A stretch of DNA of 64,000 bases from Hyphomicrobiales bacterium. GTDB lineage: Bacteria; Pseudomonadota; Alphaproteobacteria; Rhizobiales; Xanthobacteraceae. Where the stretch lies: contig JAKFYI010000022.1 of assembly GCA_021730985.1 (NCBI GenBank), positions 1 to 64,000 of the forward strand. Direction: 5' to 3'. Made by a program: the position numbers and the translations under genes. This document shows, one piece after another, positions 51,746 through 60,392 of the stretch. Numbering within the stretch: position 1 is the first letter of the stretch; every line of letters starts with the position of its first letter. The notes under the pieces were generated by a model. That model was given only the letters and a program-made list of their open reading frames with translations, ran no database searches and was not told where the DNA came from.

Positions 51746-53071
51746 TCAGGTGCTCTGCTTTGTGACCGGCAGCATGGTCGGTTCAAAATGCGTCCAATGA
51801 AGCTGCGGACGCAAGACCGAAGTAAACCACTTGCCGTTCCAATCGCCACGGACGCCTTCGTTTTTCATATCATCGACCACATAAAACGAACCGGCGTCCG
51901 GGCATGTTGCGTATTCGGTGGCCCGCACTCTCGTCGAAATAGTAAAATCGACCATGAACAGGCCTTCGTTCAGGAAATTCGGTGGGATGGTGCAACGCGC
52001 CGTGTATTGCCCTTCCTTCGGCGGCTGCCCCTGCCAGGGCGCATCCTTGTTGTCGAGTGAGGTGAACACCGTGACACCGGATTCATGGCGGACGGTGATA
52101 TTGACATCGAACGGATAGCGCGATGACAAAATATCCCAACGCATTTCGATGATAACCGGCTCCTTCACGTCGAAATGTGCCTTTGGACTCCCCTCAGCAT
52201 CGATGACGCGAAAAGCCCGAAGCCGGAACGTATGCTCTTCTGAGGTTGGAGCCGTATCCTCTTCAAAAGAGCGGTCGAAGTGCACCGGCGAACTGCGCGA
52301 GATATAGCTTTCAACGATGGCCTGGGGCAGTCCGTCCTCGATGATCCGTCCGCCTTCGAACAAGACGCATCGCGTGCAAACTTGCATGATCATGCTGGTA
52401 TTGTGACTAACGAACAGCACGGTTTTTCCTGACTTCACCTCCTTTTCGATCCGAGCCAGGCATTTCTTCTGAAACTGGAAGTCGCCAACCGCCAGGACTT
52501 CATCGACGATAAGAATGTCGCATTCCATGTGTGCGGCAACCGAGAACGCGAGGCGCATATACATGCCGCTGGAATAGTGCTTCACCGGCGTGTCAATGAA
52601 CCTCTCGACCTCGGCAAAGTCGATAATTTCATCGAATCGCCTTGTGATCTGCTCTGACGTCATCCCCATGATCGAGCCATTGAGATAGACGTTCTGCCGT
52701 CCGGTCAGTTCGGGATGAAAACCTGTGCCGACCTCCAGCAAACTGCCGACCTGGCCGGTCACTTCGGCAAATCCCGCAGATGGCTCCGTGACGCGCGCCA
52801 GAATTTTTAGCAGCGTGCTTTTTCCGCTGCCGTTCTTGCCGACCACTCCCACCAGTTCGCCGGGCCGCACTTCAAGGTCGAGATCTCGAAGCGCCCAAAA
52901 CGCTTTTTCGTTGTTCGGATCAAGCTGGCGATCGTTGAACAGAATTGGCCACAAGCGGCGCATCGGCAGATTAAAGCCGAGAATGTCATATCCGCTGTAT
53001 TGCTGCTCGGACAGCGCACCCAAATAATACATCTTGCCGAGCTTTTCAGTTCGGACTGCGAATTTTGTCAT
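51746..53071 (-). CDS. wzt: polysaccharide ABC exporter ATP-binding protein, Wzt-type
   Basis: A 441-residue ATPase. Walker A GKNGSGKS at 78-85, signature YSSGMYMRLAFS near 166-177, Walker B ILIVDE at 186-191, and FVSHN as the switch His. The residues beyond about 260 (RLRAFRVIDAEGSPK, FDVNITVRHESGVTVF, NEGLFMVDFTIS) form the C-terminal beta-sandwich seen in Wzt proteins that recognise the O-antigen end modification. It pairs with the permease 20 bases upstream. This indicates ABC-dependent export of a lipid-linked polymer or capsule. Confidence 0.93.
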   Translation of the reverse strand: MTKFAVRTEKLGKMYYLGALSEQQYSGYDILGFNLPMRRLWPILFNDRQLDPNNEKAFWALRDLDLEVRPGELVGVVGKNGSGKSTLLKILARVTEPSAGFAEVTGQVGSLLEVGTGFHPELTGRQNVYLNGSIMGMTSEQITRRFDEIIDFAEVERFIDTPVKHYSSGMYMRLAFSVAAHMECDILIVDEVLAVGDFQFQKKCLARIEKEVKSGKTVLFVSHNTSMIMQVCTRCVLFEGGRIIEDGLPQAIVESYISRSSPVHFDRSFEEDTAPTSEEHTFRLRAFRVIDAEGSPKAHFDVKEPVIIEMRWDILSSRYPFDVNITVRHESGVTVFTSLDNKDAPWQGQPPKEGQYTARCTIPPNFLNEGLFMVDFTISTRVRATEYATCPDAGSFYVVDDMKNEGVRGDWNGKWFTSVLRPQLHWTHFEPTMLPVTKQST

Positions 53072-53091
53072 GAATTCACTCGACCGCGAAT

Positions 53092-53991
53092 CTAGATCAC
53101 GTCAGCAAAAACGCGCTCGATGCGCCGGAATGCCCACATCCCACTCAACGCGAACAGGCACGTCAAACCGAACGCAATAAGATCGGTGAGGTTTGGCGGG
53201 TCACCTTGCTGCAGGAAGGCCCACCGGAACCCTTCGATGATTCCGACCAATGGATTGAGATGATAGAGGTCTCGGAAGCGCTCAGGAATCGCCTCGGACG
53301 GATAGACGATCGGGGAAAAGAAGAATCCAAGCTGAATGACGTAACCGAGCGCCTGGTTGACCTCGCGATACAGTGCATTGATGGCCGCAAGCCACAACCC
53401 GCACCCCAGTCCGAGCAGAATCGCCCACAACGCGAAGAAAGGGACCACCACGAGGTTCATGGTCAAGGGCATGCCCATGTAGAACAGCAAGGCCAGCAAC
53501 AGCACGGTGGTCAGCAGGAAGTCGACAACGGCGTCGGTGACACTGACCACTGGCAGAATCATTCTTGGAAAATACACCTTCCCGAAGAACGCTGAATTGC
53601 TCGCGATGCTGGTCACGGCGCCCAGTGTGACCTGAGAAAATATATTCCAAGGGATCAAGGCCGCCGACATCACGAAGAAGTACGGAACGCCGGTGCCGAA
53701 ATCGACCTTGCCGATTTGTTCGAACAGGATCGTGTAGGTGATCAGGGTGAAGGTCGGTCGAAGTATTCGCCAGAACCAGGCCGTCGGCGTCTGGTTCTTG
53801 ATCGCCATGAAGTCGCGATGAATGAGCCCGATAATCAACTCGCGATAGGTCCAGATCTCCTCGATGCCCAGACCTTCGATCTTTTGGTCGGCAACAATCC
53901 GGTGCACCGCCTGATGGCGGTCGGGCGCCGGCGGCGGCAGTGCCGTGTCCTCGGGAGCGGGCTTTTGATCTTGAGCGTCTGCAACCGTCAT
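53092..53991 (-). CDS. wzm: polysaccharide ABC exporter permease, Wzm-type
   Basis: A 299-residue ABC-2 permease. A polar, proline-rich N-terminus (1-45) precedes LGIEEIWTYRELIIGLIHRDF and about six hydrophobic segments (near 80-95, 103-125, 143-170, 174-203, 214-232 and 270-288). RFRDLYHLNPLVGIIEGFRW is the conserved periplasmic/C-terminal signature of KpsM/Wzm permeases. The ATG at 53991 lies five bases after a HisH stop; the frame upstream of it belongs to antisense readings of HisH. Forms the transporter with Wzt. Confidence 0.93.
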   Translation of the reverse strand: MTVADAQDQKPAPEDTALPPPAPDRHQAVHRIVADQKIEGLGIEEIWTYRELIIGLIHRDFMAIKNQTPTAWFWRILRPTFTLITYTILFEQIGKVDFGTGVPYFFVMSAALIPWNIFSQVTLGAVTSIASNSAFFGKVYFPRMILPVVSVTDAVVDFLLTTVLLLALLFYMGMPLTMNLVVVPFFALWAILLGLGCGLWLAAINALYREVNQALGYVIQLGFFFSPIVYPSEAIPERFRDLYHLNPLVGIIEGFRWAFLQQGDPPNLTDLIAFGLTCLFALSGMWAFRRIERVFADVI

Positions 53992-53996
53992 GGCGG

Positions 53997-54686
53997 TTAC
54001 CCTGCCGCTATGGCGGGATTCAGCGTCAGCTTGCTTCCCGCCTGCGTCAGCGCCAGGAAATTGCGCAGGATGCGAAGCCCGACCTCCCCGCTCTTTTCCG
54101 GGTGGAACTGGGTGCCGAACACGTTGCCGACCCGCAGCGCAGCCGAAATCCGCTGCCCGTTGTAATCGCAGTCGGCGAGCCGCAACTTGTCGTCGGACGG
54201 AACGCAGGTAAAGGAGTGAACGAAGTAGCAGGTGGTGCCGGGCGCGATGCCGTCGAGGATGGTGCCGTCCCACACCGTGTCCGGCGAGGGCTTGAGCAAG
54301 GCATTCCAGCCAATGTGCGGGATCTTGTGCGGGCGGCCGTCGCTCGCCGTTCCAGGGATCGCGCGAACCCGGCCCGCGGCGATGCCAAGGCCGGTGTGCT
54401 CGCCGAATTCCTCGCCGACCTGCATCAACATCTGCATGCCGACGCAGATGCCGAGCACCGGATTGCCGGTGGCGACGTAGTCGAGGATCGGCTGCACCAG
54501 CTTGCGGCGCTGCAACTCGTTCATGCAGTCGCCGAACGCGCCGACACCAGGAACCACCACACGCTCCGCGGCCGCGATCCGTTCTGGGCTGCCGGTCAGT
54601 TCCACAGCCGCGCCGCACGCCTCGAAGGCGCGGCAGACGCTGAGCAGGTTGCCCACGCCGTAATCGACCACCAGCACTCGCGTCAT
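53997..54686 (-). CDS. HisH-like glutamine amidotransferase, set 3
   Basis: A 229-residue class I glutaminase: VLVVDYGVGNLLSVCRAFE, VVPGVGAFGDCMNEL, LGICVGMQMLMQVGEEFGEH with Cys81, and TQFHPEKSG with His195/Glu197. The triad is complete. It carries a ~25-residue C-terminal tail beyond the other two copies. Overlaps the HisF of set 3 by four bases and leads directly into wzm. Supplies ammonia for amidotransferase copy 4 and perhaps for orphan copy 1. Confidence 0.9.
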   Translation of the reverse strand: MTRVLVVDYGVGNLLSVCRAFEACGAAVELTGSPERIAAAERVVVPGVGAFGDCMNELQRRKLVQPILDYVATGNPVLGICVGMQMLMQVGEEFGEHTGLGIAAGRVRAIPGTASDGRPHKIPHIGWNALLKPSPDTVWDGTILDGIAPGTTCYFVHSFTCVPSDDKLRLADCDYNGQRISAALRVGNVFGTQFHPEKSGEVGLRILRNFLALTQAGSKLTLNPAIAAG

Positions 54687-55444
54687 AGCGTCCTCACCGC
54701 GATCTCAGCCTGCCGGGCGCTCTCACGGATATCGGGCAGCGTCATGCGCTTGTAGTGCAGTACGTCCGCCATAGCGACCGCGTCGGCATGGCCGTCGCGC
54801 ACCACCTCGACCAGATGATTGAACGCCCCCATGCCGCCGCTTGCGATCACCGGCACGCGCACCGCGTCGGACACCGCGCGAGTCAGTTCGATGTCGAAGC
54901 CCTTGCGGGTTCCTTCCTGGTCCACCGACGTGAGCAGGATTTCGCCGACGCCGAGATCGACCGCGCGCTTGGCCCAGGCCACCACTTCGAGACCGGTGTG
55001 CTCGCGGCCGTTGTCCGTGTAGGCCTCCCACTTGCCGCTGCCGCCGCGCTTGGCCTCGATCGACAGCACCATGCATTGCGAGCCGAACCGGGTGGCGACC
55101 TCGCCGATCAACTCAGGACGCATCACCACGCCGGTGTTGATCGCGACCTTGTCGGCGCCGGAACGCAGCGCCTTCTCGACGTCCTCGAGGGAGCGGATGC
55201 CGCCGCCGACCGTGATCGGGATGAATACCTGCTCTGCCGTACGGCGGACGATGTCGGACAGACTGTTGCGATTGTAGAGGCTCGCAACAATGTCCATGTA
55301 GATGATCTCATCCGCCCCATCCGCGTAGTAGGCGCGGGCGTGCTGCTGCGGGTCGCCGAGCTTGCGGAGACCCTCAAGGTGCACCCCCTTGATGAGATTG
55401 GGCGCCTTGATGTCGAGACGCGCGATAAGACGGACGTTTGCCAT
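54683..55444 (-). CDS. HisF-like acetamidino-modification protein (AglZ/HisF2 type), set 3
   Basis: A 253-residue HisF paralogue closest of the three to true HisF: RLIARLDIKAPNLIKGVHLE keeps Asp11, VGGGIRSLEDVEKAL keeps the phosphate loop, and VDQEGTRKGFD keeps the third loop. However, the catalytic Asp130 is Glu (LSIEAKR, residue 130). It lies between the HisH of set 3 and amidotransferase copy 4 (15 bases). Probably an ammonia-channelling partner rather than a histidine enzyme. Confidence 0.9.
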   Translation of the reverse strand: MANVRLIARLDIKAPNLIKGVHLEGLRKLGDPQQHARAYYADGADEIIYMDIVASLYNRNSLSDIVRRTAEQVFIPITVGGGIRSLEDVEKALRSGADKVAINTGVVMRPELIGEVATRFGSQCMVLSIEAKRGGSGKWEAYTDNGREHTGLEVVAWAKRAVDLGVGEILLTSVDQEGTRKGFDIELTRAVSDAVRVPVIASGGMGAFNHLVEVVRDGHADAVAMADVLHYKRMTLPDIRESARQAEIAVRTL

Positions 55445-55459
55445 CGTCTGCTGCTGCTC

Positions 55460-56803
55460 TTACTTGAGGTAGTCCTTGCCGACCGGCGTGGTCTCCCACA
55501 CCGAATGCCGAAGCTTCCATTCGCCCTGCTCGAACTTCCAGATGTGCGGCGAGCGGAAACGGTCGGCCAGATGCATGAAGTACTGCCGGTCGAGGATCGG
55601 CTGCTCGAAGCACTTGCTGGCGATCGGGTATTCCTTTTCCGGAATGCTGAGGTAGGCGAAGATTTCCTCCGCGAACCTTTCCGGAAACTCGCCGTCGAAT
55701 TTCTTGGCGAGGGCTACGCCCTCCTCTCGCGTGATGTCCTGCGAGCGGATTTCCTGCGCTGCGTCGTAGGTGGCACGGCCGATGCCGAACTTCACGAACG
55801 TCGTAAAGTAATGGAAGTCGTCGATCCGGTCGTCGATGCTGTTGTACTTGCTGTAGGTGCCGGGTGTGCGTTCCGGCGACGCCTGGAAGCCGGTGTGCTC
55901 GACCGCATGGTAGTAGCAGCTCTGCGGGTGCCACTTCAGGTAATAGCCGAGATAGTGCACCTCGACCTTCTTCTCCTCGATCTGCGCGGGATCGGCGGGA
56001 AAGTACGGAACCAGGTCCACCTCCGGCACGCCGAACTTGTTGAGCAGGTCGTGCACCGACACGCCGCCGAGGTAAATCTGGCTCTTGTCCTGCGCGGTGT
56101 AATAGCTCCAGTCGCGCTTGGCGCCGGACGTATCCGATTTCGGATTGCCGTACTCCGCTTCGTTCTCGCCGTAGAACACCAGCGGGATGTTGTGGAGCAC
56201 CGCCATCTTCGGAGCGAGGCTCTTCTGCCCGAGCATGAAGGCCTGGAACGGATGGAAAAGATTCTCCACCGCAAGACGGGTCAGCAGGCGATGGGTGCGG
56301 CCGTTCGGCGTGTGCAAAAAATTGTCGAAGCCGGCGTGCAGCCATGACTGGAAATTGCGCCAGCCCCATTCCGTATAGATGTGCGGCGCCCACGTCACCG
56401 TCAGTGGGTGCATGCCGTATTTGTGCTTCAGCATCCACGCGGCATAGACGCTGTCCTTGCCGCCGGAGCCCGGTACGACACAATCGTAGTGCCCGTCGGT
56501 GCGGCGGTGGCGGTCGCACAGCTCCTTGAGCTGACGTTCGCGTTCGGTCCAATCGATGGTCTTGTGCTTTTCTTCGGCCACACGGCAGGCATCGCAGACG
56601 CCGTGCTTGTCGAAGTGAATGGTGGCCTTCTTGCTGTCCTTGGTGTGCGAGAATTCCACGGCCGAATTGGGCCGCTGGTTAGAAATCACGCAGCTCTCAC
56701 AGAAGCCGACTTCCTGCGGCAGCCCGTAGTAAGTCTCCGGGTTGTTCACCGAGGGATCGTATTTGCCCATATCGACCGCAACTTGACGGGGATACTTGTC
56801 CAT
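55460..56803 (-). CDS. N-acetyl sugar amidotransferase (WbpG/PseA family), copy 4
   Basis: A 447-residue member, about 80% identical by eye to copy 1 at 14652-15995 and of equal length. CESC and CDAC pairs, PP-loop VPGSGGKDSVYAAW, TWAPHIYTEWGWRNFQSW and YGENEAEYGNP are shared. Unlike copy 1 it has its own HisF and HisH downstream. It begins two bases after the LegF/NeuA stop, so its likely target is legionaminic acid or its precursor, consistent with acetamidino-legionaminic acid known from Campylobacter. Confidence 0.91.
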   Translation of the reverse strand: MDKYPRQVAVDMGKYDPSVNNPETYYGLPQEVGFCESCVISNQRPNSAVEFSHTKDSKKATIHFDKHGVCDACRVAEEKHKTIDWTERERQLKELCDRHRRTDGHYDCVVPGSGGKDSVYAAWMLKHKYGMHPLTVTWAPHIYTEWGWRNFQSWLHAGFDNFLHTPNGRTHRLLTRLAVENLFHPFQAFMLGQKSLAPKMAVLHNIPLVFYGENEAEYGNPKSDTSGAKRDWSYYTAQDKSQIYLGGVSVHDLLNKFGVPEVDLVPYFPADPAQIEEKKVEVHYLGYYLKWHPQSCYYHAVEHTGFQASPERTPGTYSKYNSIDDRIDDFHYFTTFVKFGIGRATYDAAQEIRSQDITREEGVALAKKFDGEFPERFAEEIFAYLSIPEKEYPIASKCFEQPILDRQYFMHLADRFRSPHIWKFEQGEWKLRHSVWETTPVGKDYLK

Positions 56804-56805
56804 AA

Positions 56806-57501
56806 TCAGCGCTGTCCCTGATTGAGTAAGAAGTTGACGATTTTCAGATCGAGCTCGGTGTCGATATCGAAGGATCGCTCCTTCGGCATCTCGTGGACGA
56901 CCATGCCCTGAGCAAAAAATGTGCCGCCCTTGGCGATGTGCTCGGTGGAGAGCACATAGACCGCACCGTTGACCGACACCACCGGCGGGGAGTCCTGGCG
57001 GCGGGTCGGAATCTGGCCCTCGGGGAACAGCGTTCGCGCCTTGCGCTCGCCATCCAGCTTGAGCATCCAGTACGGGCTCTTGTCCGGCTCGCAGACGCTG
57101 ACGCAGAGCGCAGCCCCGCTCTCCACGCAGCGGTCGATCGTGGCATCGATGTCCTCCGCAAGCCGCATCGGCGAGGTCGGCTGCAGCAGCACCAGGTAAT
57201 CGTATTTCTCAGGCAGCGCGCCGAGCGCGTGCTTGACGACCTGCATGCTGTCCGCCTGGTCGGTCGCGAACTCCTGCGGGCGGACGAACGGGACGTCACA
57301 GCCCCATTGCTTGGCGACATCGATGATTGATTGATCGTCGCTCGACAGGATGACCCGGTCGATGTAGCGCGATGCCTTCGCTGCCTCGACCGACCACGCG
57401 ATCAGCGGCTTGCCGCCAACCTCCCGGATGTTCTTGCGGGGCACGCCCTTCGAGCCGCCCCGCGCCGGGATCAGGCCAAGGACCGTTTTCGTTCCGATCA
57501 T
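56806..57501 (-). CDS. legF: acylneuraminate/legionaminate cytidylyltransferase
   Basis: A 231-residue CMP-sugar synthetase. LGLIPARGGSKGVPRKNIRE binds CTP; SSDDQSIIDVAKQWGCDVPF, LLQPTSPMRLAEDID, VNGAVYVLS and ERSFDIDTELDL match NeuA/LegF/PtmB. It activates a nonulosonic acid to its CMP form. Coupled to PtmE by a four-base overlap. LegF is favoured over NeuA because of LegB, PtmE and NeuC in the same operon, but the two cannot be told apart with certainty by eye. Confidence 0.9.
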   Translation of the reverse strand: MIGTKTVLGLIPARGGSKGVPRKNIREVGGKPLIAWSVEAAKASRYIDRVILSSDDQSIIDVAKQWGCDVPFVRPQEFATDQADSMQVVKHALGALPEKYDYLVLLQPTSPMRLAEDIDATIDRCVESGAALCVSVCEPDKSPYWMLKLDGERKARTLFPEGQIPTRRQDSPPVVSVNGAVYVLSTEHIAKGGTFFAQGMVVHEMPKERSFDIDTELDLKIVNFLLNQGQR

Positions 57502-58580
57502 CGCAGAGCTTTGGCCACGTCGAGGTCGCGAAATTCGCGGATGTAATCGTCATTGGCCTTGTTGAAGTCGTCGATCCGGCCGATGTCGAGCCAGTATTCC
57601 CGGATCGGAAACACAGTCGCCGCAAGCTTGCGGCGCGCGATCTCCTCGAACAGCGTCGGCATGTCGTAGGCCTGCCCGTGCGGCACAAGCTCGATCGCAG
57701 CGCGCTCCAGCACATAGACGCCGGCGTTGACCAGGAAGCGGTGCGCCGGCTTCTCCAGAATTTCGGAGAGGCGGTGATCGTCCACCTCGACCACGCCGTA
57801 TGGCACCTGAAGGATGTAGTCGCGCACGCACATGGTGCCGACGCTGGCGTGCTCGGTGTGAAAATCGAGCAGCGCGCCGAAGCCAACCTTGGTGAGGATG
57901 TCGCCGTTCATGACGATCATCGGCTCGTTCGGCATTTCCGGCAACAGGCTGAGGGCGCCTGCGGTGCCGAGCGGCGTCGCCTCATCTTCCTCAATGTATC
58001 GGATCTCGGCGCCCCACAGCGAGCCGTCGCCGAAATGCTCGCGCACCATTTCGCGCTTGTAGTTGACCGAGATGTAGAAGCGCCGGAATCCCTGGCGGAT
58101 CAAGCTCTCGACGATGATCTGTAGCATCGGGCGTCCGCCGACCGGCAGCATCGGTTTCGGACAATCGTCGGTCAAAGGCTTCAGACGCTGGCCGCGGCCT
58201 CCGGCGAGCAAGAATGCCCAGTTGGGCCTGTCAGGAACGCGCAGCGCTTCTTCCAGCGTCTTGAGCGCGACCACGCGGCCGTCCGCGTCAAGCACCGGAA
58301 CCTGGCGGCAAATGTTCCGCCGCATCATGTCGAGGATTTGCGCGGAGTCCTCGCTTGTCGTTGCGACGCGCGGCTTCTCGTTCATGATGGCGGCGACGGT
58401 ATCGGTGATCTGCACGCCGCGCAGCAGGCCGCGCCGCACGTCGCCATCCGTGACGGTGCCCAACAGGCGCCGGTTTTCGTCGACCACAAGCGCTACCTTG
58501 GCCTGTGACCGCTCGATCGTCTCGATCACCTGCTTGACCGAAGCGGTGCGCGGAACCAGCGTTTCTTCGACGTTCGACAT
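57498..58580 (-). CDS. ptmE: CBS-domain sugar-1-phosphate nucleotidyltransferase, PtmE-like
   Basis: A 360-residue fusion. Residues 8-115 are two CBS repeats (VALVVDENRRLLGTVTDGD, RQVPVLDADGRVVALKTLEE). Residues 120-350 are a nucleotidyltransferase: FLLAGGRGQRLKPLTDDCPK, MIVMNGDILTKVGF (metal Asp) and EYWLDIGRIDDFNKAN. This architecture is that of PtmE, which makes GDP-glucosamine for the Campylobacter legionaminic route. It suggests that the nucleotide carrier here is GDP. CBS domains may sense nucleotide levels. Neighbours NeuD and LegF agree. Confidence 0.9.
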   Translation of the reverse strand: MSNVEETLVPRTASVKQVIETIERSQAKVALVVDENRRLLGTVTDGDVRRGLLRGVQITDTVAAIMNEKPRVATTSEDSAQILDMMRRNICRQVPVLDADGRVVALKTLEEALRVPDRPNWAFLLAGGRGQRLKPLTDDCPKPMLPVGGRPMLQIIVESLIRQGFRRFYISVNYKREMVREHFGDGSLWGAEIRYIEEDEATPLGTAGALSLLPEMPNEPMIVMNGDILTKVGFGALLDFHTEHASVGTMCVRDYILQVPYGVVEVDDHRLSEILEKPAHRFLVNAGVYVLERAAIELVPHGQAYDMPTLFEEIARRKLAATVFPIREYWLDIGRIDDFNKANDDYIREFRDLDVAKALR

Positions 58581-58586
58581 GCCGTC

Positions 58587-59204
58587 CTATTCCGCCTTCA
58601 GCAATCGTTTGCCGTCGGCAAGATCGCGATAGACCACGGCACCTGCTGCGACAAGACAATCACGGCCGATGCGAATGCCCTGAATCACGCATGCACCGGT
58701 GCCGATGTGGCTGCCGTCGCCGACGATCACCGTGCCGGACAATGTGACGCCGGGCGCAATGTGCACGCTTTGGCCGATCTTGCAATCATGGTCGACCGAG
58801 GCGCGGGTGTTCACGATGGAGTTGGCGCCGATTGTAGCGCCGCACTGGACCACGCAGCCAGCCATGACCTGGGCACCCTCTTGGAGCGCGGCAAACTCGC
58901 TCACGACGGCGGACGGATGTACCACCGTGGCAAAGGTATATCCGCGCGCCTTGAACCGGCGGAACACTTCATCGCGGGGCCCGGTCGAGCCGATCCCGCC
59001 AATTCCGTTCACCAAATGGACGTGCGCCGGCTGGTGCTGGCCGATCGCCTCGTCGCCGCCCAGAACCTTCAGGCCGAATGGGCCCGCGCCGGAGGCCATC
59101 TTGGGATCGACAACGCCAAGAATGTCCCGCCGGGCCGCGCGGAGCGCGTCGATCAAAACTCGGGCGTGGCCGCCGGCTCCAATCACAATCAGCGGCAGGC
59201 TCAT
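58587..59204 (-). CDS. NeuD/PglD-type left-handed beta-helix acetyltransferase
   Basis: A 205-residue protein. The N-terminal VIGAGGHARVLIDAL is the PglD/NeuD sugar-binding Rossmann piece. From residue ~105 hexapeptide repeats follow (VVQCGATIGANSIVN, ASVDHDCKIGQSVHIAPG, GDGSHIGTGACVIQGIRIG) with the catalytic His in VDHDC. It may be the LegH N-acetyltransferase of the legionaminic pathway, or a sialic acid O-acetyltransferase. Its ATG overlaps the NeuC stop by four bases. Confidence 0.88.
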   Translation of the reverse strand: MSLPLIVIGAGGHARVLIDALRAARRDILGVVDPKMASGAGPFGLKVLGGDEAIGQHQPAHVHLVNGIGGIGSTGPRDEVFRRFKARGYTFATVVHPSAVVSEFAALQEGAQVMAGCVVQCGATIGANSIVNTRASVDHDCKIGQSVHIAPGVTLSGTVIVGDGSHIGTGACVIQGIRIGRDCLVAAGAVVYRDLADGKRLLKAE

Positions 59205-60388
59205 GACGATGGCCCGCTGGCATTCGGCGTCAGATCGTGAAATTTCTTCTTGAGCAGGCTGTCCAGGTCGGCCTCGCGCAGCCGCTTCAGCATCGCGCCG
59301 GCGGCGTCGCCGGGCCGGCCGAACGGCAGATCGCCACTGGCCACCGATTGCCTGACCTTCGGATCCAGCGCCTTGCGCAGCGCTGCTTCGATCTCATCGC
59401 GGCGCTCGGCGCTGTTGACGATGCTGGCAGCCTGCGGGCGTCCGTCCTGACGCGATCCGAGATTGACGGTCGGCGTTCCCGCGGCCGGCGCCTCGATGAT
59501 GCCGCTCGATGAATTGCCGACCACCGCCGCAGCCTCGCGCAGCGCGGTGAGATAGAAATTGTGCCCAAGCGACGGCACCAGCACGGCCCGCTTCGGCTGC
59601 TTGGCGACGAACGCCTCGATGCGCTGGTTGATCGCCCGTCCGCCTGCATCGGCGTTGGCTTTGGTAAACACCAGCCCCATGTCCGGAAACCGGTCGAGGG
59701 CTGCGAGCAGTTCCTCAAGCTTCGGCACCGGGTCTGCGTCGTCGAGCGTCGCCGGGTGATAGGTGACCAGAAAGAACGGCCGCTCGAGCGCAAGGCCAAG
59801 CCGCCCGGCGAGTTCGGCGCGCGAGCGCACCGGCATCCGCTGAAAATTGTCGATCCCGGGCGCACCGACCGTGAACACACGCTCCGGCGCCTCACCCATC
59901 TGGATGACGCGCTTGCGGAACGGTTCCGCCGCGACGAAATGCAGATGCGACAGCTTGGTAATCGCGTGCCGCATGGCGTCGTCGATCGCGCCTTCCGAGA
60001 TTTCGCCGCCGTGAATGTGCGCCACCGGAATGCGCATCAGCGCACTCGCGGTTGCGGCCGCCAGGGTCTCGAACCGGTCGCCCAGCAGCACCACGATATC
60101 CGGCCGCAGCTTGTCGAACGCGCCGGCGAGCCCTGTCAGTCCCAACCCGGTCGAGGCGGCGATCGTGGCAGGAGCATCGCTGGTCAGGTTCATCGGCACT
60201 TCGGCATCGATCGCAAATCCGTCCTGGCGGATCTGGTCCACGGTGTGACCGAACGCAGGCTCAAGATGCATCGCGGTCGCGACAACCTGCAGCGTGAGAT
60301 CGGGCGACGCCTTGATGGCGCTCATCAGGCCGTGCAGCAGCCCGTACTCGGCGCGCGTTCCCGTGACGATGCAGATCTTGCGCGCCAT
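59201..60388 (-). CDS. neuC: hydrolysing UDP/GDP-sugar 2-epimerase, NeuC/LegG-like (copy 2)
   Basis: A 395-residue NeuC/LegG homologue. CIVTGTRAEYGLLHGLMSAI, LLGDRFETLAAATAS, PVAHIHGGEISEGAIDD, HAITKLSHLHFVA, TVGAPGIDNF, VTYHPATL and VGNSSSGIIEAPAAG are textbook family motifs, closer to classical NeuC/LegG than copy 1. In this operon with LegB, PtmE and LegF it is the likely LegG. The ATG at 60388 lies four bases after the preceding stop; a TTG at 60400 would overlap. Confidence 0.92.
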   Translation of the reverse strand: MARKICIVTGTRAEYGLLHGLMSAIKASPDLTLQVVATAMHLEPAFGHTVDQIRQDGFAIDAEVPMNLTSDAPATIAASTGLGLTGLAGAFDKLRPDIVVLLGDRFETLAAATASALMRIPVAHIHGGEISEGAIDDAMRHAITKLSHLHFVAAEPFRKRVIQMGEAPERVFTVGAPGIDNFQRMPVRSRAELAGRLGLALERPFFLVTYHPATLDDADPVPKLEELLAALDRFPDMGLVFTKANADAGGRAINQRIEAFVAKQPKRAVLVPSLGHNFYLTALREAAAVVGNSSSGIIEAPAAGTPTVNLGSRQDGRPQAASIVNSAERRDEIEAALRKALDPKVRQSVASGDLPFGRPGDAAGAMLKRLREADLDSLLKKKFHDLTPNASGPSS

Positions 60389-60392
60389 CTTC

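Noticed and set aside
53992-54618. N-terminal extension of the Wzm permease up to 54618
   Set aside because: The extra 209 residues are an out-of-frame reading of the HisH gene; the ATG at 53991 gives a normal-length permease.
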